From Stutzerimonas kunmingensis (lineage in GTDB: Bacteria; Pseudomonadota; Gammaproteobacteria; Pseudomonadales; Pseudomonadaceae), in assembly GCF_021432085.1 (NCBI RefSeq), contig NZ_CP090366.1:1054001-1118000 (forward strand): 64,000 bases of DNA, read 5' to 3'. The notes beneath the pieces are model-generated. The model did not search any database and was not told the origin of the DNA. It saw only the letters and a list, made by a program, of their open reading frames with translations. Position numbers and translations under genes: made by a program. Of the stretch, positions 49,943 through 56,653 are shown piece after piece. Every line of letters starts with the position of its first letter. The first letter of the stretch is position 1.

Positions 49943-50027
49943 CGGCGCCTCACATGGCGCGGCCTAGGCGCTATTGACCGTTCATAACTAACCGTTTGAA
50001 AAGGATAAAAAATCTGCGGAGCCAGGG

Positions 50028-50056
50028 TTGACAGCCCCAAGCGACCAGAGAATAAT
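50028..50056 (+). promoter_or_regulatory. Promoter of tRNA-Met
   Basis: TTGACA, 17-base spacer, AATAAT, followed by a GCGCGCC discriminator like those of the rrn promoters. It ends 11 bases before the mature tRNA. Confidence 0.85.
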
Positions 50057-50067
50057 GCGCGCCACTT

Positions 50068-50144
50068 GGCTACATAGCTCAGTTGGTTAGAGCGCAGCAT
50101 TCATAATGCTGATGTCCCAGGTTCAAGTCCCGGTGTAGCCACCA
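50068..50144 (+). tRNA. tRNA-Met (CAT), elongator
   Basis: 77 nt with encoded CCA. Acceptor GGCTACA/TGTAGCC, anticodon loop TTCATAA with CAT at 50102-50104, T-loop GTTCAAGTCC. The body resembles elongator Met tRNA rather than the lysidine-modified Ile-CAT tRNA. Confidence 0.95.
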
Positions 50145-50152
50145 GACACAGA

Positions 50153-50187
50153 AAGGCGGTTAGCGAAAGCTAACCGCCTTTTTTGTT
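50153..50187 (+). terminator. Intrinsic terminator of tRNA-Met
   Basis: 12-bp stem AAGGCGGTTAGC/GCTAACCGCCTT with a GAAA loop, then a T run. A degenerate copy lies at 54398. Confidence 0.93.
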
Positions 50188-50226
50188 TTCTGGCCGATGA
50201 CTACGAATCGCCAGATTCGACTGGCT

Positions 50227-50520
50227 TCAGCGGCAATACTGCTGCTCGCACGGAACGCCATCCATATCCCCGTCCATGGTCGTGCCAGGGCAATTCCGAA
50301 GAAAGAACGTCGCTTCTTCGCAGGATCGCATCTGCGAGCAATGCGTGCGCCCATCGCATGAATAAGCGCGTGCTGCTGGTTTAGAAAAACCAGCAGGCGC
50401 ATTAGATGAGGCCGTCGATGTGGGATAAGCCGTGGAGGCAGCCGTCTGCGCTGCATCAGGCTTCAGGTAAAAATGCCAAATCGCCGCACCGATCATTAGC
50501 GCAATCACCAGGTTCTTCAT
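50227..50520 (-). CDS. Excalibur calcium-binding domain protein
   Basis: A 97-residue exported or membrane-anchored protein. A hydrophobic N-terminus (NLVIALMIGAAIWHFYL) precedes a Thr/Ala/Ser-rich linker and a C-terminal excalibur domain, with the calcium-loop-like DGDMDGVPCE and cysteines in CDGRTHCSQMRSCEEATFFL. The ATG has AAAGGA about six bases upstream. Such proteins are common beside mobile DNA and in nuclease fusions; the role here is unknown. Confidence 0.82.
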   Translation of the reverse strand: MKNLVIALMIGAAIWHFYLKPDAAQTAASTAYPTSTASSNAPAGFSKPAARAYSCDGRTHCSQMRSCEEATFFLRNCPGTTMDGDMDGVPCEQQYCR

Positions 50521-50677
50521 TGTGAGTCCTTTCAGCAATCATCGAGAGGCGCGGACTGTAGATAATCGTACGGCTGCTCGCAATGTCTGGTTTTTGGTTG
50601 GCACAACGCTCTGGACTTGGTGATGGTGGGCCGCTGAAAAATAAATCTGAACTGACCCCGATTTCACGGACACCGAC

Positions 50678-51541
50678 CTAAGAGACAGCGTGCAGGCGTT
50701 CATACTCGAACGGCGTCATATACGCCAAATACGAATGCCGTCGCTGTCGGTTGTAAAACACTTCGATGTAGTCGAACAAGCTTTGCCGAGCCTCGTCGAA
50801 GGTTCGGTATTTCTGATGCCGCACATGCTCGGTTTTGAGCGTATGGAAAAAGCTCTCCATCGCTGCGTTGTCGTGGCAATTACCTTTACGGCTCATGCTC
50901 GGCTGGATATCGTTTTGAGCAAGCAGAGCCTGATAACGAGCGGTTCTGTACTGCACGCCCTGATCGGTATGGAGCAGCAGGCCAACAGGCTTGGCACGCC
51001 TGCCCAGGCTCATTTCCAGTGCCAGCGTTGCTAGCTCTTGGCTGGGCTTCTTATCCATTGCCCAGCCAACTATCAGCCGAGAGTAGAGATCCATGATCAC
51101 CGATAGGTACAGCCATCCTTGAGCGGTCGGAATGAACGTAATGTCCGCCACCCAACGCTCGTTTGGTCGATCCGCATAGAAGCGCCTCAGCAGTCGATGC
51201 TCAACGATATGTTCAAACGTTCGCCCGCGACCGGCCTGCTGCCAAACCAAGGTCTGCTTTGTCCTGAGACCGGCCTCTCGCTTCAAACGAGCTATGCGAT
51301 TGAGGCCTGCACTGTTCCCCTGACTAGTTAGCTCTCGGTGAATACGTATCGGCCCATACGTTTGGCGACTATCACGATGAACCGCCTCGATCTGGCCCAG
51401 CAAAATACGGTTTGCCTTCGAACGCCGCGACTCTGCTCGATTGCGCCACGCGTAGTACCCGCTTGGCGAAGCGCCAACCGCTCGGCAAAGCCTGCGGATC
51501 GGATACTGGGCAGCATGATCACGAATGAAGGCGTACTTCAC
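50678..51541 (-). CDS. IS3-family transposase OrfB (DDE integrase core)
   Basis: A 287-residue integrase-like half of an IS3 transposase. The N-terminal region PIRRLCRAVGASPSGYYAWRN is the HTH_21 segment. The catalytic residues are Asp in WVADITFIPT, Asp in LLHTDQGVQY and Glu in NAAMESFFHTLK. The frame is open from an ATG overlapping the orfA stop; the active enzyme is expected to be an OrfAB fusion produced by -1 frameshifting. Confidence 0.94.
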   Translation of the reverse strand: MKYAFIRDHAAQYPIRRLCRAVGASPSGYYAWRNRAESRRSKANRILLGQIEAVHRDSRQTYGPIRIHRELTSQGNSAGLNRIARLKREAGLRTKQTLVWQQAGRGRTFEHIVEHRLLRRFYADRPNERWVADITFIPTAQGWLYLSVIMDLYSRLIVGWAMDKKPSQELATLALEMSLGRRAKPVGLLLHTDQGVQYRTARYQALLAQNDIQPSMSRKGNCHDNAAMESFFHTLKTEHVRHQKYRTFDEARQSLFDYIEVFYNRQRRHSYLAYMTPFEYERLHAVS

Positions 51542-51840
51542 ACGAGGCTCTTGGCGAAGTACGCAGCCGCCTTTTTTAGGATTTCGTTCTCTTCACGTAA
51601 TCGCTCCATTTCGCGCTTCAGCTGAGCCACTTCGCTTTCTGGCTCAGCCTGGCGGCCAGAGCCCGGGAACGCGTGGCCCTGCTTCTGGTCAAGCTGCTGC
51701 TTCCACTTGTAGAGCTGATTGACCCGGATACCTAGCTCACGCGCAAGCTGCGTGCAGGACTTATCCGAGTCGGTCAGCTGACGGACTGCCTCTCGCTTGA
51801 ATTCGGGGCTGTAGCGTTGGTACTCGCGTTTGTCTGTCAT
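51538..51840 (-). CDS. IS3-family transposase OrfA (HTH and leucine zipper)
   Basis: A 100-residue DNA-binding half. The helix-turn-helix is YSPEFKREAVRQLTDSDK with LARELGIRVNQLYKWK; a leucine-zipper-like tail (VAQLKREMERLREENEIL) mediates dimerisation. The slippery heptamer A_AAA_AAG lies at 51571-51577 (minus strand), just before the orfA stop, and would shift ribosomes into orfB. Confidence 0.93.
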   Translation of the reverse strand: MTDKREYQRYSPEFKREAVRQLTDSDKSCTQLARELGIRVNQLYKWKQQLDQKQGHAFPGSGRQAEPESEVAQLKREMERLREENEILKKAAAYFAKSLV

Positions 51841-51980
51841 GGGACACCTTCCTATCTGACGGTATAGTCACATTTGAGGTGTCCGTAAAACCGGGGCTAG
51901 ATCAATCTGTCCCCTTTGTTTGAAGCCGCTTCAACGCTCTAGTGCCTGATTGCCTAGAGCATTATTGGCAGGGAGGCTGT

Positions 51981-52238
51981 TTAACGAGTCATCATTTCGT
52001 AGTGACCTTCATGATTGGTCAACTGGAATATCTTTTTGAAAACCTTTCGATAAACCTGAACCTCGGCCCCATGCGCCTGTATGAAAAGATCGTCTGGCAT
52101 ACAGTGCGAACCATCGTTTATCCATGCTACAAGGGAGCGACACACCTCTCGGTCTTCATGAGTATCAAACATGGCAATCAAGTCATCGTCACCATACTTT
52201 CCTAAAATCTTAAAGTAATTCTCAATTATCCTTCTCAT
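51981..52238 (-). pseudogene. C-terminal fragment of the AAA_13 ATPase (out of frame)
   Basis: 85 residues from MRRIIENYFKILGKYGDDDL to the stop. This is the characteristic C-terminal tail of AAA_13-family ATPases (SLVAWINDGSHCMPDD, then VYRKVFKKIFQLTNHEGHYEMM). It sits in the -1 frame relative to the ATPase gene upstream; its ATG overlaps that gene's stop codon as ATGA. Either one base was lost from a single gene of about 729 codons, or the tail is made by translational re-initiation or frameshifting. The sequence after it, up to the IS, is non-coding. Confidence 0.75.
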
Positions 52239-54163
52239 GACATCTGAAGCGTAACTGCTGACGTGTCAGGAGTCTCCTTATACTCCCTCCAAAGCAATTC
52301 ATACGACGTGCTTATTGGATTGTTTATTCTATGATGAACGATGGCCGAAAATCTCTCGCCTTTTCGCAGAACCCAGTGGTTAACGTCATTAACACATTTC
52401 GTTCTTCCGTCGATGAAAGAAGCTTCTTTGTGGAAGTAAACATTATGAGTCAAAATTATAAGCTGGCGCACATCTCCTAGACCCGATTTAATCGCCTTGA
52501 TCAAACTCTTAATTAACGTGCTTACAACAAACAATATCCCACTATCAAGGCTCGAGATTGGGTCATCAATTACCAAGACTCGCGGTGAGGATACATTCGC
52601 AACAGACTTGCCGCCTTTCACCAACTGCAAAAAATATAGAAAAGTGATGAAGGATATCTCACCCTCACTCAAGGTTGGTTCAGCCAGGCTTCCGTCAGCC
52701 CTCTTGATCTGATAATGATTAAGGACTGAATCGGCAGGAATAATTTCAAAGTTATCGAATCCACAGCCGCGAAGAATAGCATTTATCTCATCAACTGCAG
52801 GTTGAACACTGGTTGTCTGGCTTACCAAGGCTTTAATGTCTGCATTCAAACCAAAGTACTCAGCCCTTTTATCAGCTATGATTCTAGCTATGTTGTCGCG
52901 ACCTTTGGACAGGCCATTAAGCTTCACGCGATATTCGGCAACATCTTTTTTTGCTTGCTGTGCAATGAAATCCCATACAGCAGATATGAGATTTGAGCGC
53001 TCTTCATCATAATGATCCAATATTTCATTGTGCGCTAAACAGTTGTCCCTACCTTTTTTCAAAAGCAACTCAATAGCCGCCCACTCATCCTTTATAGGAT
53101 GCAATTGGATAGATAAACTAGGCTCTTTTAGCTTGCTGGCGACAAGCTCCATATTTGCTGAAAGCAGACTCAAAAACGCGTTTACGGCTAACTTGTAGTT
53201 GTTGATATCAACTTTAGCAATGAGATTTGATGCCAGCCTTTGCTCTGTTAATGCCAGATATTGGGCTAAATCATCAACGGCGCTCTTATAATCAATCTCC
53301 GCAGCTTTAAGCTCGGACATCGAACTAGTAAAGCTGTCATCGAAGTATTCTGCAACCTTAGCCCTAAAACTATCAGTTATGGTTTTCTGCTGACAAAAGG
53401 GGCAGGTGTCACCATGCATATACTTGAGACCTTGGTTGAGCCAATCACCAAGATTCAAAGCTCCTATGAGCTTGGCAATATCAACATCTTGCTTGCCGAT
53501 AATCTTTTTCCGCCAGATAGAGTCATCCAGCAAGCTCGCCGACATAGTAAATAGTGAGGGGGCTTCCACTCTAGGCTGAGCATCTACGAAGACAATTTCA
53601 GCCTTAGCCTCTAAGTCCTCAATTTTGATCTGAGCCACCGGCGCAGCTTGTCGTAAAAGCCTAGCCTTGAAGCTTTCTTTTTGCGCAAAGCCTTTGAAGG
53701 CGACTTTGAAATTAGATTCATATTTCTTAAAGTAAGAAATCCAGACTTTGTCTTTAAATGATAATTCAACCTCCTCAATATCTGCGTTTATTTTTGCCAA
53801 GGTTTCACTTTTATTTACACCATCAATCCTGATATTTTCAAGCTCGGCTTTTTTCTGATCAATTACAGCAAGCTCTTCGGTTGTGGACTGCCCTAAAGTG
53901 AAAATCCCTTCAATAGTACTTTTTCCAAAGTTCTTTTCTCTAAATACCTTGTTATAAACCAGTAGCTCTAACGGCTGATTATTAACCCACGAGGCAGCAC
54001 ATGAACTGTAACGCTCAGAAAATTCGCCTGACAGAAAGTTAGAAACAGTAGTTTTGCCGCTACCATTTGCTCCATAAACAAAGTTAATTTTAGACAAACC
54101 ATCTAAAGCAACTCCGTCAGAATCAAATGTAGCGACATTTTTTAGTGTGATGCTATTTAACAT
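52235..54163 (-). CDS. AAA_13 family ATPase (PrrC/RloC-like), C-terminally interrupted
   Basis: 642 residues with an ABC/SMC-type ATPase split by a helical insertion. Walker A is GANGSGKTT (31-39). A CPFC zinc-hook-like motif sits at 254-257 between coiled-coil arms. The ABC signature is LSEGEISFITFLYFL (from 498), Walker B VLVIDDPIS (529-537) and the H-loop LTHNVYF (571-577). The arrangement resembles the anticodon-nuclease ATPases PrrC and RloC, but no nuclease residues were identified. The start has GAGGG six bases upstream. The DNA is AT-rich against its surroundings, a sign of transfer. The family tail continues in another frame (51981-52238). Confidence 0.85.
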   Translation of the reverse strand: MLNSITLKNVATFDSDGVALDGLSKINFVYGANGSGKTTVSNFLSGEFSERYSSCAASWVNNQPLELLVYNKVFREKNFGKSTIEGIFTLGQSTTEELAVIDQKKAELENIRIDGVNKSETLAKINADIEEVELSFKDKVWISYFKKYESNFKVAFKGFAQKESFKARLLRQAAPVAQIKIEDLEAKAEIVFVDAQPRVEAPSLFTMSASLLDDSIWRKKIIGKQDVDIAKLIGALNLGDWLNQGLKYMHGDTCPFCQQKTITDSFRAKVAEYFDDSFTSSMSELKAAEIDYKSAVDDLAQYLALTEQRLASNLIAKVDINNYKLAVNAFLSLLSANMELVASKLKEPSLSIQLHPIKDEWAAIELLLKKGRDNCLAHNEILDHYDEERSNLISAVWDFIAQQAKKDVAEYRVKLNGLSKGRDNIARIIADKRAEYFGLNADIKALVSQTTSVQPAVDEINAILRGCGFDNFEIIPADSVLNHYQIKRADGSLAEPTLSEGEISFITFLYFLQLVKGGKSVANVSSPRVLVIDDPISSLDSGILFVVSTLIKSLIKAIKSGLGDVRQLIILTHNVYFHKEASFIDGRTKCVNDVNHWVLRKGERFSAIVHHRINNPISTSYELLWREYKETPDTSAVTLQMS

Positions 54164-54397
54164 GGCGTTCCCTCGCTATAAATTCCTAATAGGCTTCGAA
54201 GCATGATAGTGCATTGCTATCACAGCACGATCAACTGCTAAGCTGTCGCAGTGGTGACCACAAATAGTGATTTTCATGGAAAGCTCTGCAGGCATGAGGG
54301 TACGCGGCCGTACAAGCCAAGTTTTATGGGCCTATAGGATTTTGCGAGGCTCTGCTCAAGTGATTCATAATTCTCAGTACTGCATTACTAGACATCC
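54164..54397. other. Gene-free right part of the tRNA-Met accessory region
   Basis: About 230 bases. It contains the upstream region of the AAA ATPase; a weak minus-strand TTGATC with CACTAT at 17 bases is not convincing. No integrase gene or clear repeat was seen. Confidence 0.5.
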
Positions 54398-54429
54398 AAA
54401 GGCGCCTAGCCAAAGCTAGCCGCCTTTTT
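54398..54429 (+). terminator. Degenerate copy of the tRNA-Met terminator
   Basis: AAAGGCGCCTAGC...GCTAGCCGCCTTTTT resembles the terminator at 50153, and the preceding ACTAGACA resembles the ACCAGACA at the tRNA 3' end. It may mark the right boundary of an inserted segment. Confidence 0.55.
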
Positions 54430-54468
54430 CGTTCCATCTATTCGCTGTTCCGTTTACCGAGGTAAACC

Positions 54469-54678
54469 ATGCGTGACCGTTTCGATGAGATTCGTGCCGA
54501 GCGGGATGTTCATTCCGTGGAGCCGGTTGTTTACAACCGTGATCCCCATGCCGGGCTGTGGAAGCAGATTGCGTTGGGGATTGTGGTGGGTTATCTGGCG
54601 TTGGGTGTTTCAAGTGCCTTGGGTTGGGCGGTGTTTGTGCGGTTTGCGTTGGGCAGTTTGCAGGTTGCGGTGCCGTGA
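54469..54678 (+). CDS. Small single-pass membrane protein (hypothetical)
   Basis: 69 residues. A charged N-terminal half (MRDRFDEIRAERDVHSVEP) precedes one membrane helix (about 33-58, IALGIVVGYLALGVSSALGW). GAGGT lies six bases before the ATG, and GC content is back to the chromosomal level. Unknown function. It lies just after the putative right boundary of the accessory segment. Confidence 0.65.
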   Translation: MRDRFDEIRAERDVHSVEPVVYNRDPHAGLWKQIALGIVVGYLALGVSSALGWAVFVRFALGSLQVAVP

Positions 54679-54846
54679 AAGCTGGGGCGTTAAGCTGGCG
54701 AGCAGGTTCTTCTGAGGCCTCGGTATCAGCGGGCTGTGGCGCCTTCTCTTGCCGTTGACGTTACCCGTGGTGCGGCGCAGAATCGGCGCCATTTCGCGGG
54801 GAGCCATCCTCCGCTAGCGGTTTCTTTGGTGTCTGAAGGGCGTGTG

Positions 54847-55008
54847 ATGAATACGTTGCTGTCTGCGGTCTCGGTGATCGTTTGTGTGTTGGCAATCAGT
54901 GCGGGTGTGATGTTCGATGTTCGGCACAAGCCGAGCGACGAGGCGAAGCGGGTGTATACCGCGGAGCGGGTGAACGAGATTCTGCGGCGTAATACCAAGC
55001 AGAGCTGA
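54847..55008 (+). CDS. Very small membrane-anchored protein (hypothetical)
   Basis: 53 residues from ATG at 54847, with GAAGGG six bases upstream. An N-terminal hydrophobic helix (LLSAVSVIVCVLAISAGVMF) is followed by a charged tail (DVRHKPSDEAKRVYTAERVN). It is 168 bases after the preceding small gene and followed by a terminator. Function unknown. Confidence 0.6.
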   Translation: MNTLLSAVSVIVCVLAISAGVMFDVRHKPSDEAKRVYTAERVNEILRRNTKQS

Positions 55009-55033
55009 GCCAGAGGCAAGGCGGCGGAATAAA

Positions 55034-55059
55034 AGAGGCGGCCCGAGGGTCGCCTTTTT
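55034..55059 (+). terminator. Intrinsic terminator after the small genes
   Basis: GAGGCGGCCC/GGGTCGCCT stem with a short GA-rich loop and a T5 run. Confidence 0.75.
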
Positions 55060-55073
55060 CATGCCTGAAAAAA

Positions 55074-55092
55074 GCCGGGCGCGAGGCCCGGC
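55074..55092 (-). terminator. Hairpin downstream of the oprD-like gene
   Basis: GCCGGGC/GCCCGGC stem, followed on the minus strand by TTTTTTC, so it can terminate the catabolic cluster. Confidence 0.75.
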
Positions 55093-55128
55093 GAAGTCCA
55101 ACGAGGAGAGGTGCTGCGGCGTGGGTGT

Positions 55129-56385
55129 TTACCAGAGCGGCAGGCTGTAGCTGACGATGAAGCGGTTCTCGTCGAGATCGCTCTGGAAGTTGCTGCGCGT
55201 GGTGGCGTTGCGCAGCTTGAGGCCAAGGTTTTTCAGTGGGCCGCTCTGGATGACGTAGGCGATGTCGGTGTTGCGCTCCCAGGTCTTGCCTTCGCTGGCG
55301 CCGGCGCCACGGTCGACGTTGTCACCGGAGACGTAGCGGGTCATCAGGCTCAGCCCGGGAATGCCCATGGCGGCGAAGTCGTAGTCGTAGCGGACCTGCC
55401 AGGAACGCTCGTCCTGGTTACCGAAATCGTTGATCTGCAGCAGGTTGATCAACGCGTTATCGCCACCGGCGACGTAGGCGAAACCGGTATCGCCGCTCAT
55501 GTGCTGGTAACCGCCGGTGAAGGCATGAGCGCCATGCTTGTAGGTGAACAGCGCGCCGAAGGCGTCGTTGTCGACGTTGCTGCCGCCATCGTCGGTGGAG
55601 CGTACATAGCGCAGGTCGGTCTTGAAGCTCTGCGACTCGCCGATCGGCAGCACATGGACCAGGCTGAGGTTGTGCTGGTCGTAGATGCCGTCCAGCCCAC
55701 CGTAGTAGTAGCTGGTGGCCAACTGTGGCGACCAGTCGTAGCGCCCGCCGGCGAAGAGGAACTCGTCGCTCGTCGTATTGCTGCCAAGGGTGATGTTGCG
55801 CAGCCCGCCGTTGAACACCGTCATCTCTTCGTAGTTGGAAGAGTCGCGGTAGCTGGTGCGATCCAGCATGCCGAGATCCAGCGTGAGGCCTTCGACGTCC
55901 TTGCTCTGCAGCCAGGCGCCGCGATAGATGTTCGGCAGCAGGCGGCTGTCGTTACGCATCAGCACCGGGATCACCGGTTGCAGCGTGCCCACGTGCAGCG
56001 TGGTGGCGGACAGCTTGGCCTTGGCGGTCAGGCCCGCCGTGCCGTAGTCGTCCGCCGGTTCACCGGAGGCCGAGCGTGGCAGCAGGCCGGTGCCACCGCG
56101 ACCGGAGCCGGAGTCGAGCTTGACGCCGAGCAGCCCGATGGCATCCAGGCCAAAGCCGACCGGCCCTTCGGTGTAGCCGGATTCCATTTTCAGGATGAAG
56201 CCCTGGGCCCACTCCTCGGCCTTGGACTGGCCGTCCCCCGAACGGAAGTCGCGGTTCATGTAGAAGTTGCGCAGTTCGACAGCGGCCTTGCTGTCTTCGA
56301 TGAAAGCGGCGCTGGCGGGGCCGGTGGCGATCACTACGGCGCCGCCGCAGAGGGTGTGGCAGAGGGATTTGTGGTGCAGTCGCAT
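55129..56385 (-). CDS. OprD-family outer-membrane porin
   Basis: A 418-residue outer-membrane channel of the OprD family, which takes up amino acids or aromatic and other organic acids. A signal peptide (about 1-27, ending PASA) precedes the family N-terminus AFIEDSKAAVELRNFYMNRD, then many alternating beta strands typical of an 18-strand barrel, ending in a terminal aromatic-type strand (VSYSLPLW). Its leader holds an Hfq/Crc-like A-rich motif overlapping the ribosome site. It is the last gene of a cluster with a secreted esterase and a TRAP transporter, so it likely admits the same substrate. Confidence 0.9.
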   Translation of the reverse strand: MRLHHKSLCHTLCGGAVVIATGPASAAFIEDSKAAVELRNFYMNRDFRSGDGQSKAEEWAQGFILKMESGYTEGPVGFGLDAIGLLGVKLDSGSGRGGTGLLPRSASGEPADDYGTAGLTAKAKLSATTLHVGTLQPVIPVLMRNDSRLLPNIYRGAWLQSKDVEGLTLDLGMLDRTSYRDSSNYEEMTVFNGGLRNITLGSNTTSDEFLFAGGRYDWSPQLATSYYYGGLDGIYDQHNLSLVHVLPIGESQSFKTDLRYVRSTDDGGSNVDNDAFGALFTYKHGAHAFTGGYQHMSGDTGFAYVAGGDNALINLLQINDFGNQDERSWQVRYDYDFAAMGIPGLSLMTRYVSGDNVDRGAGASEGKTWERNTDIAYVIQSGPLKNLGLKLRNATTRSNFQSDLDENRFIVSYSLPLW

Positions 56386-56390
56386 GGTGT

Positions 56391-56409
56391 TTCCTCTTGT
56401 TGTTGTTTT
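56391..56409 (-). promoter_or_regulatory. Hfq/Crc-type CA motif before oprD-like gene
   Basis: AAAACAACAACAAGAGGAA on the minus strand, overlapping the ribosome site a few bases before the ATG. Matches the A-A-N triplet pattern of catabolite-repression targets in Pseudomonas. Confidence 0.65.
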
Positions 56410-56620
56410 AGGCCGCTCTCGGGCGGCTACAGGGCATAGAGCGAAAGGCGTGCCAGGCGCGGCGCTCGAGTGGCCACCCGCCGCAATGGCGCGTGGTAGA
56501 GCGGTCTATGGGCGGTTGGCTGGGCTTGCCGCGCGGGCTGCGGTGCGTCCGTTGGGCTGGACATGTATGGCGGAAGGCGGTGTTCTGCGGGGTCGAGGTG
56601 TCCAGTCGGGCAGACTGGGC

Positions 56621-56645
56621 GGCGCCGGCGGGGGAAGCCGGCGCC
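56621..56645 (-). terminator. GC-rich hairpin after the tannase-family gene
   Basis: GGCGCCGGC/GCCGGCGCC perfect 9-bp stem, eight bases past the stop; no T run follows, so it may protect or attenuate the mRNA rather than terminate. The rest of 56410-56620 shows nothing recognisable. Confidence 0.5.
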
Positions 56646-56653
56646 GGGTCAGG

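Larger units (their letters stand above)
50648..51904 (-). mobile_element. Complete IS3-family insertion sequence
   Basis: 1257 bp. The terminal inverted repeats (50648-50674 and 51878-51904) match at 22 of 27 positions, sharing ACGGACACC and CCCCG blocks. The flanks carry a 3-bp ATC duplication (50645-50647 and 51905-51907). Two overlapping minus-strand frames, orfA and orfB, with an A_AAA_AAG slippery site are intact, so the element looks functional. Confidence 0.93.

Noticed and set aside
52235..54163. Assignment of the AAA ATPase as an anticodon nuclease
   Set aside because: The ATPase and zinc-hook layout fits, but the nuclease Arg-Glu-His residues could not be located, so only the ATPase family is claimed.
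55111..56439. 442-codon plus-strand open frame opposite the porin
   Set aside because: The OprD-family gene on the minus strand explains the region.
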